Source: Rhodoferax sp. (GTDB lineage Bacteria; Pseudomonadota; Gammaproteobacteria; Burkholderiales; Burkholderiaceae_C). Taken from it: a stretch of 14,734 nucleotides of DNA. Both the position numbers and the translations under genes were made by a program. The notes under the pieces were generated by a model. That model was given only the letters and a program-made list of their open reading frames with translations, was not told the origin of the DNA and did not search any database. Of the stretch, positions 1 through 7,618 are shown one piece after another (positions within the stretch are counted from its first letter, which is position 1; every line of letters begins with the position of its first letter). The stretch lies in assembly GCA_020048255.1 (NCBI GenBank), contig JAIFMR010000004.1:1-14734 (forward strand), read 5' to 3'.

Positions 1-1054
1 TGGTCATCAGATGGCCTACGTTGCGCACAAACATCAATGAGCGACCATGCAGACGCACCGGCTTTTTACCATCTGGCGCGGTGTACAAACGATCTGCGTT
101 GAGGCCTCGTGTGAAGGTTTTAGTTCCTTTGGCGACTTCTTCGGTGAGCGTGCCTTTAAGGATACCCAGCCAGTTGCTGTAGGCCAGCACCTTGTCGTCG
201 GCATCCACTGCCGCCACGGAGTCTTCCAGGTCCAGAATGGTGGACAGCGCAGCTTCCATGACCAGATCCGAGACGCCGGCCGGGTCGCTAGCACCAATCG
301 GTGTGCCACGGTTGACGATCAGGTCCAGGTGCAGACCATTGTGTTCAAACAGGACCGATGTGGGTGCCTTGGGTTCGCCCTGGAAGCCAACGAATTGGTC
401 GGTGTCTGCCAGACTGGTGTTGCTGCCGTCGGCAAGTTTTACCGCCAGTTTGCCAGCTTTCACGCTGTATGCGACCGAATCAATGTGAGAACCCTTGCGC
501 AGAGGCGCACAGCGGTCCAGCCCATGGCGGGCGTATTCGATCACCTTGGCGCCGCGCTTGGGGTTGTAGCCGCCCTTTTTACCCACTTTTTCGCAACCTT
601 TTTCTTCGCTGAGCACATCGGTGCCGTACAAGGCGTCATACAGGCTGCCCCATCGGGCGTTGGCTGCATTCAGGGCATAACGAGCGTTCAGAATGGGAAC
701 GACCAACTGCGGGCCGGCTTGTTTGGCTAGTTCGGCATCCACGTTACCCGTCGTGATACGGGCCTTTTTAGGCGCCGGTACCAAGTACCCAATCTTCTCT
801 AGAAATGTGCGGTAAGCGGGGATGTCCGTCACCGGACCAGGATGCGCCTGATGCCAGGCATCCAGCTCCAGCTGCAGACGATCTCGCTCTGCCAGCAGAG
901 CGATGTTTTTGGGCGCCAGGTCAGCCACGATGGCATCAAAGCCTTTCCAGAAGCTCGCTGGTGTCACCCCAGTTTCAGGAAGTACTTGAGTCTCAATGAA
1001 TTGGCACAGGTTGGCGGCCACTTGCAGGCGGTTTTTGGTGATGCGTTCAGTCAT
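1..1054 (-). CDS. glcB: Malate synthase G, N-terminal 351 residues (truncated by window edge)
   Basis: This enzyme condenses glyoxylate with acetyl-CoA to give malate, in the cytoplasm, as part of glyoxylate/glycolate assimilation. Seen: the minus-strand frame is open from the ATG at 1054 to the left edge. It begins MTERITKNRLQVAAN, contains the family block LDLEDSVAAVDADD (the Mg/acid-binding Asp and Glu of MSG) and ends in SLMFVRNVGHLMT. Arg344 there corresponds to the glyoxylate-binding arginine (Arg338 in E. coli MSG). The family is usually about 720-730 residues, so roughly half is present; the C-terminal catalytic Asp and the acetyl-CoA-binding part lie outside. No strong Shine-Dalgarno precedes the ATG. 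No glcDEF or isocitrate lyase gene is visible in the window. The divergent neighbour is a CoA-transferase. Identification is firm; catalytic competence cannot be judged from half a gene. Confidence 0.96.
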   Translation of the reverse strand, partial: MTERITKNRLQVAANLCQFIETQVLPETGVTPASFWKGFDAIVADLAPKNIALLAERDRLQLELDAWHQAHPGPVTDIPAYRTFLEKIGYLVPAPKKARITTGNVDAELAKQAGPQLVVPILNARYALNAANARWGSLYDALYGTDVLSEEKGCEKVGKKGGYNPKRGAKVIEYARHGLDRCAPLRKGSHIDSVAYSVKAGKLAVKLADGSNTSLADTDQFVGFQGEPKAPTSVLFEHNGLHLDLIVNRGTPIGASDPAGVSDLVMEAALSTILDLEDSVAAVDADDKVLAYSNWLGILKGTLTEEVAKGTKTFTRGLNADRLYTAPDGKKPVRLHGRSLMFVRNVGHLMT

Positions 1055-1080
1055 GGTGGTTCAGCTCGGGTGGGGTGAAT

Positions 1081-1108
1081 AAAGTAAGCGCCATAAAGGC
1101 AAGGTCAA
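1081..1108 (-). promoter_or_regulatory. Weak candidate sigma70 promoter for glcB
   Basis: On the minus strand, TTGACC (1108-1103) is followed after 16 nt by TACTTT (1086-1081), placing a transcript start about 20 bp before the glcB ATG. The -35 box is good and the -10 box matches only 3 of 6 positions. Inference only. Confidence 0.3.
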
Positions 1109-1137
1109 ACAGGTCGCAGTCGCCTTGAGTGGGCGAG

Positions 1138-1155
1138 GTTCGAAGCGCTTGCAAC
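1138..1155. promoter_or_regulatory. Imperfect 18-bp palindrome between glcB and the CoA-transferase gene
   Basis: The sequence GTTCGAAGCGCTTGCAAC is symmetric in 7 of 9 base pairs, with the perfect core AAGCGCTT. It lies 84 bp before glcB and 152 bp before the divergent CoA-transferase gene. A smaller inverted repeat (TCGCC, 7 nt, GGCGA at 1120-1136) is adjacent. It could be an operator for a dimeric regulator of either gene. No regulator gene lies beside it, so this is inference. Confidence 0.35.
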
Positions 1156-1290
1156 CCCATATTTTAAAGAAAGCCCACCCGTTGATTGAATCTGCACCGC
1201 ACGGCGCTGCTGTGACAAAAAGACAGGTAATTGCGGCATGGTGCACGAGGCTGGGAAATAATGCAGGACTGCCCTCAGATGGATTATCGT

Positions 1291-1296
1291 TACAAC
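1291..1296 (+). promoter_or_regulatory. Possible -10 element of the CoA-transferase gene
   Basis: TACAAC sits 10 bp before the ATG at 1307, with no convincing -35 box and no Shine-Dalgarno sequence between it and the start. If it is used, the mRNA leader would be only a few nucleotides long. Weak evidence. Confidence 0.25.
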
Positions 1297-1306
1297 GCCC
1301 ATTGAC

Positions 1307-2521
1307 ATGAATCAAGCTGCAACTTCCGCACCGCTCCATGCGCTCCCATTGCAGGGCCTGCGTGTCGTCGAATTCACCCACATGGTGATGGGGCCAACTT
1401 GTGGCATGGTGCTGGCTGATATGGGGGCCGAAGTCATCAAGGTGGAACCTATTGAAGGCGACCGGACCCGACACTTGCTGGGCGCCGGGGCTGGATTCTT
1501 TCCCATGTTCAACCGCAACAAAAAGAGCATTGCCATTGACTTGCGCCAAGCGCAAGGCGCAACCATAGCGAGGCAACTGGCGTTGACTGCTGACGTGGTG
1601 CTGGAGAACTTCAAACCCGACACCATGGCCAAATACGGTCTGGATTACGCTGAGTTGTCAAAGCAAAGCCCCAAGCTGATTTACGTGAGTCACAAAGGTT
1701 TCTTGCCGGGTCCTTATGAACACCGCACAGCGCTCGATGAAGTGGTCCAAATGATGGGGGGGCTGGCCTACATGACGGGTCGTCCGGGTGACCCGTTGCG
1801 TGCCGGCACCAGTGTCAATGACATCATGGGGGGTATGTTTGGTGCCATTGGCACCCTGGGCGCCTTGATTCAGCGCGGGATCACAGGCAAGGGCCAAGAA
1901 GTGCAAAGTGCGTTGTTCGAGAACAACGTCTTTCTGGTGGGGCAACACATGCTGCAATACGCCATGACGGGTAAGCCCGCTGCGCCCATGCCCGCGCGTA
2001 TTTCGCCGTGGGCTGTCTACGATGTGTTTACTGTCAAAGACGGAGGGCAAATTTTTATCTCTGCCGTGAGTGACGCGCAGTGGCGAACATTTTGCGAGGT
2101 GTTTGATTTTTCCGACTTGAAGGCCGATGCGCGATATGGCAGCAACAACGACCGCGTGCGTGAGCGCCCCACACTCATGCCGATCTTGCGCGAGCGCTTG
2201 GGTCGTTACAGCGTTGCCGAACTCTCGAGCCTGATGGAAGACAACAAGCTGCCCTACGCCCCGATCCGCAAACCGGAAGAACTCTTTGACGATGAACACC
2301 TGCTGGCCACAGGTGGACTGGCCGACATGACCCTGCCAGATGGCGAGCGTGCCGGTCAGACCAGCAAGGCCACGCTGTTTCCTTTCACCATGGATGGGCA
2401 TCGCCTGGGTGTGCGGCTGAGTCCGCCGACACTTGGGGCGCACACGGATGAGTTACTCGCGACGATGGGGTACACCAACAGCGATGTGCAAGAGTTGCGG
2501 CGAAACAAATCTGTGGCGTAA
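1307..2521 (+). CDS. CaiB/BaiF (class III) CoA-transferase family protein
   Basis: Members of this family move CoA from an acyl-CoA to a free carboxylic acid through an aspartyl-CoA thioester (e.g. formyl-CoA:oxalate, succinyl-CoA:malate and mesaconate transferases). Seen: 404 residues, the usual length (about 380-430). The N-terminal block GLRVVEFTHMVMGPTCGMVLADMGAEVIKVE is family-typical, followed by NRNKKSIAIDL and ENFKPDTMAKYGLDY. Asp172 in RAGTSVNDIMGG aligns with the catalytic Asp169 of Frc. The C-terminal half has LSSLMEDNKLPYAPIRKPEEL. The gene is divergent from glcB, so a role with glyoxylate- or malate-related C2-C5 acids is possible, but the substrate cannot be read from the sequence. 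The ATG at 1307 lacks a Shine-Dalgarno; starting there adds a short non-conserved leader before the first conserved block near residue 16. Confidence 0.9.
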   Translation: MNQAATSAPLHALPLQGLRVVEFTHMVMGPTCGMVLADMGAEVIKVEPIEGDRTRHLLGAGAGFFPMFNRNKKSIAIDLRQAQGATIARQLALTADVVLENFKPDTMAKYGLDYAELSKQSPKLIYVSHKGFLPGPYEHRTALDEVVQMMGGLAYMTGRPGDPLRAGTSVNDIMGGMFGAIGTLGALIQRGITGKGQEVQSALFENNVFLVGQHMLQYAMTGKPAAPMPARISPWAVYDVFTVKDGGQIFISAVSDAQWRTFCEVFDFSDLKADARYGSNNDRVRERPTLMPILRERLGRYSVAELSSLMEDNKLPYAPIRKPEELFDDEHLLATGGLADMTLPDGERAGQTSKATLFPFTMDGHRLGVRLSPPTLGAHTDELLATMGYTNSDVQELRRNKSVA

Positions 2522-2529
2522 AAGTTGAA

Positions 2530-2549
2530 AAGCCGCCTGAAGGCGGCTT
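2530..2549 (-). terminator. Rho-independent terminator of the lipoprotein gene
   Basis: There is a perfect 8-bp stem, AAGCCGCC / GGCGGCTT, with the loop TGAA. On the minus strand the stem runs into TTTT and lies 22 nt beyond the lipoprotein stop codon, so it terminates that gene. It also begins 8 nt after the CoA-transferase stop on the plus strand, but there no T tract follows it; any action on that side would be weaker. Confidence 0.75.
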
Positions 2550-2571
2550 GATCGGCCGACCTAATAACGAC

Positions 2572-3612
2572 TTACTTAAACACAATGGGATAGGCACCCG
2601 TCTTGCAAGTTGCCGAGTAGCTATAGCTGATATTCGCTGATACTCCGGCGGGTAAGCTGGCTGATGATGATGCTGCCGTCTGCATTTGCTGGGCCAAGCT
2701 GGTGTTACCGGCATCGCAAGAGCCCTGTAAACCACTGACGCAGTAGTCAAAGTTGATGGGCACTGTGAACCCGCTGACCGAAACACTGCCTTGCGTGGAA
2801 ACGCCGCATGTGCCTGAGCCACCGCCCGCGCCTGAACCGGTAACTGTTGTGCCGCCAGCGTCGGATGTCACGGTGGTGGTGCCGCCGTCCGGGTTGGTCA
2901 CCGATGTAGTGATGGTTCCACCAGCAATGTTATATGTCACAGTCTGACCCGTCGCTGTCTTGTAAGAGGCGGAATATTTGGTGGAGAAGTCAGTCCACTG
3001 CGCCTGCGTGAGGGTCTGATTGGTGATGGCACCGAGCGTCGTGTTGTTGTCTTTCAGATACTGTGAAACGGCTTTGAGTGCATTACCGTATGCATTGGTA
3101 GTTCCGGTCACGACAGGTGTTGTTGTTGTTAAATCAACACCTGAAAGCTGAAATTGTGTTGCCAAATTGTCGGCAGCAGTTTTAAAAGCCGCTGCCGTGA
3201 CACCCGTTCCGCTAGGAAAAGATGTAGTGAAAGCCATGGTGGTCAGAGGTGTGACCACACCTGTGACAGAAGTGCCACTGACACTGAGCACGGACTTCAT
3301 CGGGCTGGTTAGGGATGTCGTTATCCCAGTCGCCTCATCGGTATAAGTGCCACCGGAGACTTCAATGATGACATCACCTTGGTACGGCACACTGACTGTG
3401 TATGAACCACCCGCACCTGTCGTTGTTGTTCCGACAACCGTGCCATCACTCGCCTTCTTAATGGTGACAGTGGCGCCATTGACGGGGCCCTTGACTGCAG
3501 AGCCTGTGATGGTTGTGCTCGTAGGTGCCACAGAAGAATCACTGCCGCCGCACGCCACCAACAGGCTTGCGGTAGCCAGCATTGACAAAGAAAAAACGAG
3601 GGTTGAACGCAT
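2572..3612 (-). CDS. Putative secreted lipoprotein with N-terminal carboxypeptidase-regulatory-like module
   Basis: Not recognised as a named protein. Seen: 346 residues starting MRSTLVFSLS, with a hydrophobic h-region and the lipobox LLVAC (Cys21), followed by GGSDSS. This indicates signal peptidase II processing and membrane anchoring. Residues about 35-100 (ITGSAVKGPVNGATVTIKK, GAGGSYTVSVPYQGDVIIEV, YTDEATG) read like a beta-sandwich CarboxypepD_reg/Ig-like module of the kind used in surface adhesion or binding proteins. The middle is Thr/Ser/Gly-rich. A Gly-rich linker near residue 262 leads to a C-terminal section with four cysteines (about 269, 291, 299 and 336), suggesting two disulfides. 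The start is fixed by AAGGAG 5 nt before the ATG. It is divergent from a sensor kinase operon that could control it. Function unknown. Confidence 0.8.
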   Translation of the reverse strand: MRSTLVFSLSMLATASLLVACGGSDSSVAPTSTTITGSAVKGPVNGATVTIKKASDGTVVGTTTTGAGGSYTVSVPYQGDVIIEVSGGTYTDEATGITTSLTSPMKSVLSVSGTSVTGVVTPLTTMAFTTSFPSGTGVTAAAFKTAADNLATQFQLSGVDLTTTTPVVTGTTNAYGNALKAVSQYLKDNNTTLGAITNQTLTQAQWTDFSTKYSASYKTATGQTVTYNIAGGTITTSVTNPDGGTTTVTSDAGGTTVTGSGAGGGSGTCGVSTQGSVSVSGFTVPINFDYCVSGLQGSCDAGNTSLAQQMQTAASSSASLPAGVSANISYSYSATCKTGAYPIVFK

Positions 3613-3617
3613 GAAAA

Positions 3618-3623
3618 CTCCTT
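3618..3623 (-). promoter_or_regulatory. Shine-Dalgarno of the lipoprotein gene
   Basis: AAGGAG on the minus strand, 5 nt before the ATG at 3612. It fixes the start codon and is one of the strongest ribosome-binding sites in the window. Confidence 0.8.
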
Positions 3624-3678
3624 GAAAAAATGGGGCGGGTGCTCACTGCCGTTTATTTGCGCAAAGTCTCTATGTCCA

Positions 3679-3694
3679 TTTCTCGACCGAGAAA
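3679..3694. promoter_or_regulatory. 16-bp palindrome in the lipoprotein / sensor-kinase divergent region
   Basis: The sequence TTTCTCGACCGAGAAA has perfect 7-bp arms around a 2-nt centre. It lies 67 bp before the lipoprotein ATG and 88 bp before the first possible kinase start. A second inverted pair, CCATAA/TTATGG (about 3700-3728), lies next to it. The position suits an operator read by both promoters; the LuxR/NarL regulator encoded at 5971-6621 is an obvious candidate ligand, by inference only. Confidence 0.5.
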
Positions 3695-3781
3695 AGACTC
3701 CATAAACGTTAGTGACCAATATGTTATGGCTGCCTGAGAAAAATTGATATCCCGCGTTTACGGGGGTGGTGATAAACACGC

Positions 3782-5974
3782 ATGCTGGTAAAGTTCGACA
3801 GACCAATGACTGAGGGTTTGAACATGCAGATGGCTTTCACTCGACCCACCTTGGCCATGGTTTGGCTGGGTGTGGTTTGTTTATTGACCTCGATGTTGTC
3901 AGCTTGGTATGTGACTCAACAACCTTGGCTGGGTGTGACTCTGCGAGTCAGTGATCAGGGTGACAAAGTATGGGTGGCAAGTCTGGCTCCCCACTTGAAT
4001 CAGAGCATTGCGCCTGGCTCACAGCTGCTGCGCATAGCGTCAGTTTCTGGTGCGACGCTGGATCTGGATGTGACCGATCTCATTGAAGAACCAGACTTTT
4101 TTGACACTTATCCGGAGATGGCAAAGTTTTTTGCCCGTCAAAGTATGCTGGCATCCCTGTTGCGTGACGGTCCTGTCACGCTCTTTTGGCGTGACTCTTT
4201 CGGAAAAAATGGACAAACGGCCATGATGCCTGGCGCTCGCCCGCTGACCAGTTTGCCCGGGACCTTCTGGTTTCAGATGGTGGTGGGTTTTGCCGCGCTA
4301 CTGCTGGCTGCGTGGGTTTTTTTGCTGCGCCCCACCTATTGGAGTACCCGCTTGTTTGCCTTGACCGGGCTCACTTTCTCGGTGGCGACCACGTCGGCAG
4401 CCATTTACAGCAGTCGCGAATTGGCTTTGCCTGGGGATGTTTTTCGCATACTTTCAAGCGTGAACCATGGTGGCGCCATTTTGTTTGGTTGTGCCCTGGC
4501 TGGTTTGTTTTTGATGTATCCGAAACCCTTTGTGCGACCCCGTACCTTGCTCTGGCTCCCCCTTGTCTTTTCAATCTGGTGGTTGGCTGATGCACTGCGC
4601 TGGGCTCCCGATCAAAACTGGGGTAGTCGGTTGCCCATATCCCTTGAGCTGCTGATGTCTATTGCATTTGGCTTGATGCAATGGCGCAGCAGCCGCCATC
4701 AACCCCTGGACCGTGCCGCACTGCGATGGTTTGCACTGTCATCCCTGGTCGGGGCCAGCTTGTTTATTTTGACGATGTATCTGCCCAGCATGCTAGGGTG
4801 GTTTTCACCCTTGCCACAGGCCTATGCCTTTGCCTTTTTTTTAATCATGTACCTGGGTATCGCCCTAGGCTTGGGCAGATACCGGCTGTTTGACCTGGAT
4901 GAGTGGGCTTATCGGATCTGGTTGTGGCTCATCGGTGCGGTGCTGGTGATTTTGATGGATGTCGCCTTGTTGTACTTGGGTCTCGACCACAGCATGTCAT
5001 TGGGTGGCACGCTCTTGTTGTGCGGTATTTTGTATTTTCCGTTCAGGCAGTGGTTGTGGCGGAGATTGGTCAAACGGCGCGAGGCCAACATCGAGCAACT
5101 TTTGCCCGAAATTTCAAAAATCACCTTTATCGTAGATTCCGCAGAGCAAGAGGCCGCTTGGTCTGCACTGTTGCGCCAATTGTTCAGTCCACTTGACCTG
5201 AAACCCAGCCAGAGCGAGGTGAAATCTGGTGAAGTGCTCGAGGACGGACTGGTGCTGCAAGTGCCCCGTTGCGGAGACATATCAGCACAAACCCTGAAAT
5301 ATGCGGGCCATGGCGCGCGTTTGTTTTCCTCACGGGATGCGCAATTTGCGACGGCCCTGTGCCATCTGATGGAAGGCATGATGAGTGGGCGTAATCACTA
5401 TGAGTTGGGTGTGGCGCAGGAACGTTTGCGCATTGGACGCGATTTGCACGACAACATCGGTGCGCGCCTGCTCAAGCTGATTCACCAGTTGCGGGGTAGT
5501 CCCAGCGCCGATGTAGCCCGCGACGCCATGAAAGACTTGCGCACTGCGATCGGCGCACTCGACGCACACCCGGTTCCGCTGCCCGATGCACTGGCTGATT
5601 GGCGCGCCGAGGCCGAAGGCCGCTGCGAGACAGCGCGGTGCCAATTGGTCTGGAATCAGGCTGACGACATTCCTGTATTCAAGCTCACGCCGCGAACCAA
5701 AGCCAGCCTGGAGTCGGTGGTGCGCGAACTCCTCACCAATGCGCTCAAGCACGCAGCCCCTGATTGCATTGACGTTCGCACGCACATTGACCCATTAAGC
5801 GGCCTTCTGAGCTTGAGTGTGACCAACAGGGTTGCTGCTGCAGATCCGATGACTTGGAAAGAAGGCTACGGCTTGCGCAACATGCGCAGTCGCATGGAAG
5901 AGCTTGGAGGGACTCTGAATATTGACCGAGATGCAGAAAGTGTCCAAGTGACCCTGAGCATCACACTGACATGA
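3782..5974 (+). CDS. Multi-pass NarL-type sensor histidine kinase
   Basis: Inner-membrane sensor kinase that should autophosphorylate and pass phosphate to the response regulator encoded just downstream. Seen, in order (730 residues): a hydrophobic segment at about 25-45; a periplasmic stretch at about 49-135 with PDZ-like features (GVTLRV, VWVASLAP, IAPGSQLLRI); about eight or nine more hydrophobic segments between 162 and 420; a cytoplasmic linker; a HisKA_3 H-box RIGRDLHDNIGARLL with phospho-acceptor His556; an N-box ELLTNALKHA (Asn653); and a G-box EGYGLRNMRSRMEELGG (about 694-710). The H-box and N-box place it in the NarX/DegS/ComP class. The start is uncertain: ATG 3782 has only a distant G-rich stretch, while in-frame ATG 3824 has GAGGG 7 nt upstream and would give 716 residues. 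The gene overlaps the regulator gene by 4 bp (ATGA). The signal sensed is unknown. Confidence 0.9.
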   Translation: MLVKFDRPMTEGLNMQMAFTRPTLAMVWLGVVCLLTSMLSAWYVTQQPWLGVTLRVSDQGDKVWVASLAPHLNQSIAPGSQLLRIASVSGATLDLDVTDLIEEPDFFDTYPEMAKFFARQSMLASLLRDGPVTLFWRDSFGKNGQTAMMPGARPLTSLPGTFWFQMVVGFAALLLAAWVFLLRPTYWSTRLFALTGLTFSVATTSAAIYSSRELALPGDVFRILSSVNHGGAILFGCALAGLFLMYPKPFVRPRTLLWLPLVFSIWWLADALRWAPDQNWGSRLPISLELLMSIAFGLMQWRSSRHQPLDRAALRWFALSSLVGASLFILTMYLPSMLGWFSPLPQAYAFAFFLIMYLGIALGLGRYRLFDLDEWAYRIWLWLIGAVLVILMDVALLYLGLDHSMSLGGTLLLCGILYFPFRQWLWRRLVKRREANIEQLLPEISKITFIVDSAEQEAAWSALLRQLFSPLDLKPSQSEVKSGEVLEDGLVLQVPRCGDISAQTLKYAGHGARLFSSRDAQFATALCHLMEGMMSGRNHYELGVAQERLRIGRDLHDNIGARLLKLIHQLRGSPSADVARDAMKDLRTAIGALDAHPVPLPDALADWRAEAEGRCETARCQLVWNQADDIPVFKLTPRTKASLESVVRELLTNALKHAAPDCIDVRTHIDPLSGLLSLSVTNRVAAADPMTWKEGYGLRNMRSRMEELGGTLNIDRDAESVQVTLSITLT

Positions 5975-6621
5975 AAGAAGCAATCATTCTGGAGGACATG
6001 CCCGAGTCGCAGCAGATGCTACGCGAGGTGGTCAAGGCTGCTTTTTCAGGCGTGAGCGTTCATTGCGTGGCTGACCTGGCCGGCGCAATTGCATTGATCA
6101 AACAAATTTCATTCGACTTGGCGCTCATCGACTTGGCGCTGCCCGACGGTGACGGCACCACGGTTGTGCAAGCTATGTCTTCAAGGTTTCCCGATTGCAT
6201 GATTGTGGTGGCTTCCCTGTTTGACGACGATGGCCACCTGTTTCCAGCCTTGCGCGCAGGTGCCCACGGGTACCTCCTCAAAGACCAAGCGCCTGAGCAA
6301 CTGATTGCCCAGTTGCGTGGTATCAGTGACGGGTATCCGCCGCTCTCGCCCTCAGTGGCTCGCCGGTTGCTCGGCCATTTTCGCGAGATTCCTGGTTCGT
6401 CTTTGGTTCAAGCGCCGATATTGACGCCACGCGAGAGAGAGGTGTTAACACACCTCACGCGCGGTACCAGCGTTGCCAAGATCGGTGTGGCCATGGGTAT
6501 TTCGCGACATACCGTGGGAGACCATGTTAAAAATCTTTACCGCAAGTTAAAAATCAGCTCGCGTGCCGAGGCTGCCTTGCAGGCCAAGAGTCTGGGCTTG
6601 GTGCAAACAGGGCGTGAGTAA
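5971..6621 (+). CDS. LuxR/NarL-family response regulator
   Basis: Cytoplasmic DNA-binding partner of the kinase just upstream. Seen: 216 residues. The receiver domain (about 3-118) has the acidic pair Glu8/Asp9, phospho-acceptor Asp54 in LALIDLALPDGDG, Ser82 at the conserved Ser/Thr position and Lys104 in GYLLKD. A LuxR-type helix-turn-helix follows (about 151-210): LTPREREVLTHL, then GISRHTVGDHVKNLYRKLKI. All key receiver residues are present, so it should be phosphorylatable. The ATG overlaps the kinase stop by 4 bp without a strong Shine-Dalgarno, so translation is probably coupled. Targets are unknown; the palindrome at 3679-3694 upstream of the operon and the divergent lipoprotein gene are the nearest candidates. 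Confidence 0.93.
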   Translation: MKEAIILEDMPESQQMLREVVKAAFSGVSVHCVADLAGAIALIKQISFDLALIDLALPDGDGTTVVQAMSSRFPDCMIVVASLFDDDGHLFPALRAGAHGYLLKDQAPEQLIAQLRGISDGYPPLSPSVARRLLGHFREIPGSSLVQAPILTPREREVLTHLTRGTSVAKIGVAMGISRHTVGDHVKNLYRKLKISSRAEAALQAKSLGLVQTGRE

Positions 6622-6641
6622 CCGGCGCGGCTGGCACCTGC

Positions 6642-6679
6642 TTGGTAACATGGACCAACGGCCGCCAATTTGATCGGCC
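6642..6679. promoter_or_regulatory. Two adjacent inverted repeats upstream of the LysR gene
   Basis: TTGGT-N7-ACCAA (6642-6658) is followed at once by GGCCG-N10-CGGCC (6660-6679), 16-53 bp before the LysR ATG. LysR proteins commonly bind dyads near their own promoters, although the first repeat does not strictly fit T-N11-A. Neither is followed by a T tract, so they are unlikely to be a terminator for the response regulator gene. Confidence 0.35.
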
Positions 6680-6694
6680 TTCGCGCACATTCTC

Positions 6695-7618
6695 ATGAGC
6701 AAGCTCAAACAACTTGAAACCTTTGTCAATGTCGCTGCCCGGGGCGGTTTGACCGCTGCGGCCCATGCCGAAGGGGTGGCGCCAGCCATCATCGGGCGGC
6801 GCCTGGATGCGCTGGAGGAACGCCTGGGCGTCAAACTGTTGGTGCGCACGACGCGTCGCGTGTCGCTCACTCACGAGGGTAGCGCGTTTCTGGAGGATTG
6901 CCAGCGGCTGCTGACAGACCTGGCCAGCGCCGAGGCCAGCGTGTCTGCCGGGGGGCTCAAGGCGACCGGTCACTTGACCATGACGGCGCCAGCGGGTTTT
7001 GGTCGACGCCATGTTGCGCCCCTGGTGCCACAGTTTCGAGAGTTGCACAGCGATGTCACGATTTCCTTGAATTTAAGTGACCGGGTGGTTGATCTCGCTG
7101 CAGAAGGATTTGACTGTGCCGTGCGGGTCGGTGAAATGCCGGACTCCAACCTGGTCAGCGTGCGCCTAGCAGACAACCGTCGCCTGTGCGTAGCTACCCC
7201 CACTTATCTCAAGAGGCACGGCACGCCGCAGCATCCCAACGACCTGGCGCGGTTTGACTGCCTGACGCTGTCGAGTGATGCATCGCAAACGCGAGGCTGG
7301 GCGTTTTCGCTCAAGCAGGGCGATGCCGTCACCGTGGTTCACCTCAAACCTGGCGGTCCATTGAATTGTTCAGATGGCGAGGTGTTGTTTGACTGGTGTC
7401 TTGCCGGTTACGGTATAGCTTGGCGCAGTACTTGGGAAGTCCAGGCTGAAATTGCTTCCGGCGCGTTGGTACCGCTGCTGGAGGAGTTTGCGGCACCTCC
7501 GAACGGCATTTACGCGGTTTTCCCACAGCGCAAGCACTTGCCCTTGCGAGTTCGGCTTTGGGTTGACTTTCTCAAACAGCACTATGCGCAGGCGGGATTT
7601 TGGTATGAAAAACACTGA
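6695..7618 (+). CDS. LysR-family transcriptional regulator
   Basis: DNA-binding regulator. Seen: 307 residues, the family length. The N-terminal winged helix-turn-helix (about 1-65) reads MSKLKQLETFVNVAARGG, then LDALEERLGVKLLVRTTRRVSLTHEG. The effector-binding domain starts near residue 91 with GHLTMTAPAGFGRRHVAPLV, a wording typical of the CrgA-like LysR subgroup, and continues with DLAAEGFDCAVRVGEMPDSNLV and GYGIAWRSTWEV. The effector is unknown. The gene ends inside the next one: its TGA lies 14 bp past the deacetylase ATG, so the two are co-transcribed and probably translationally coupled. That is unusual for a LysR regulator, which is more often divergent from its target. No clear Shine-Dalgarno precedes the ATG. 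Confidence 0.92.
   Translation: MSKLKQLETFVNVAARGGLTAAAHAEGVAPAIIGRRLDALEERLGVKLLVRTTRRVSLTHEGSAFLEDCQRLLTDLASAEASVSAGGLKATGHLTMTAPAGFGRRHVAPLVPQFRELHSDVTISLNLSDRVVDLAAEGFDCAVRVGEMPDSNLVSVRLADNRRLCVATPTYLKRHGTPQHPNDLARFDCLTLSSDASQTRGWAFSLKQGDAVTVVHLKPGGPLNCSDGEVLFDWCLAGYGIAWRSTWEVQAEIASGALVPLLEEFAAPPNGIYAVFPQRKHLPLRVRLWVDFLKQHYAQAGFWYEKH

Noticed and set aside
47..730. Plus-strand open frame of 227 codons
   Set aside because: It is the antisense shadow of glcB, whose translation matches malate synthase G throughout; the plus-strand protein has no recognisable family features.
1658..2443. Minus-strand open frame of 261 codons inside the CoA-transferase gene
   Set aside because: Antisense to a well-supported gene; its translation is His/Gln/Arg-rich, typical of a complementary-frame artefact.
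7452..7604. 51-codon upstream extension of the deacetylase
   Set aside because: It lies entirely within the LysR coding sequence in another frame, and the family N-terminus starts right after the ATG at 7605.
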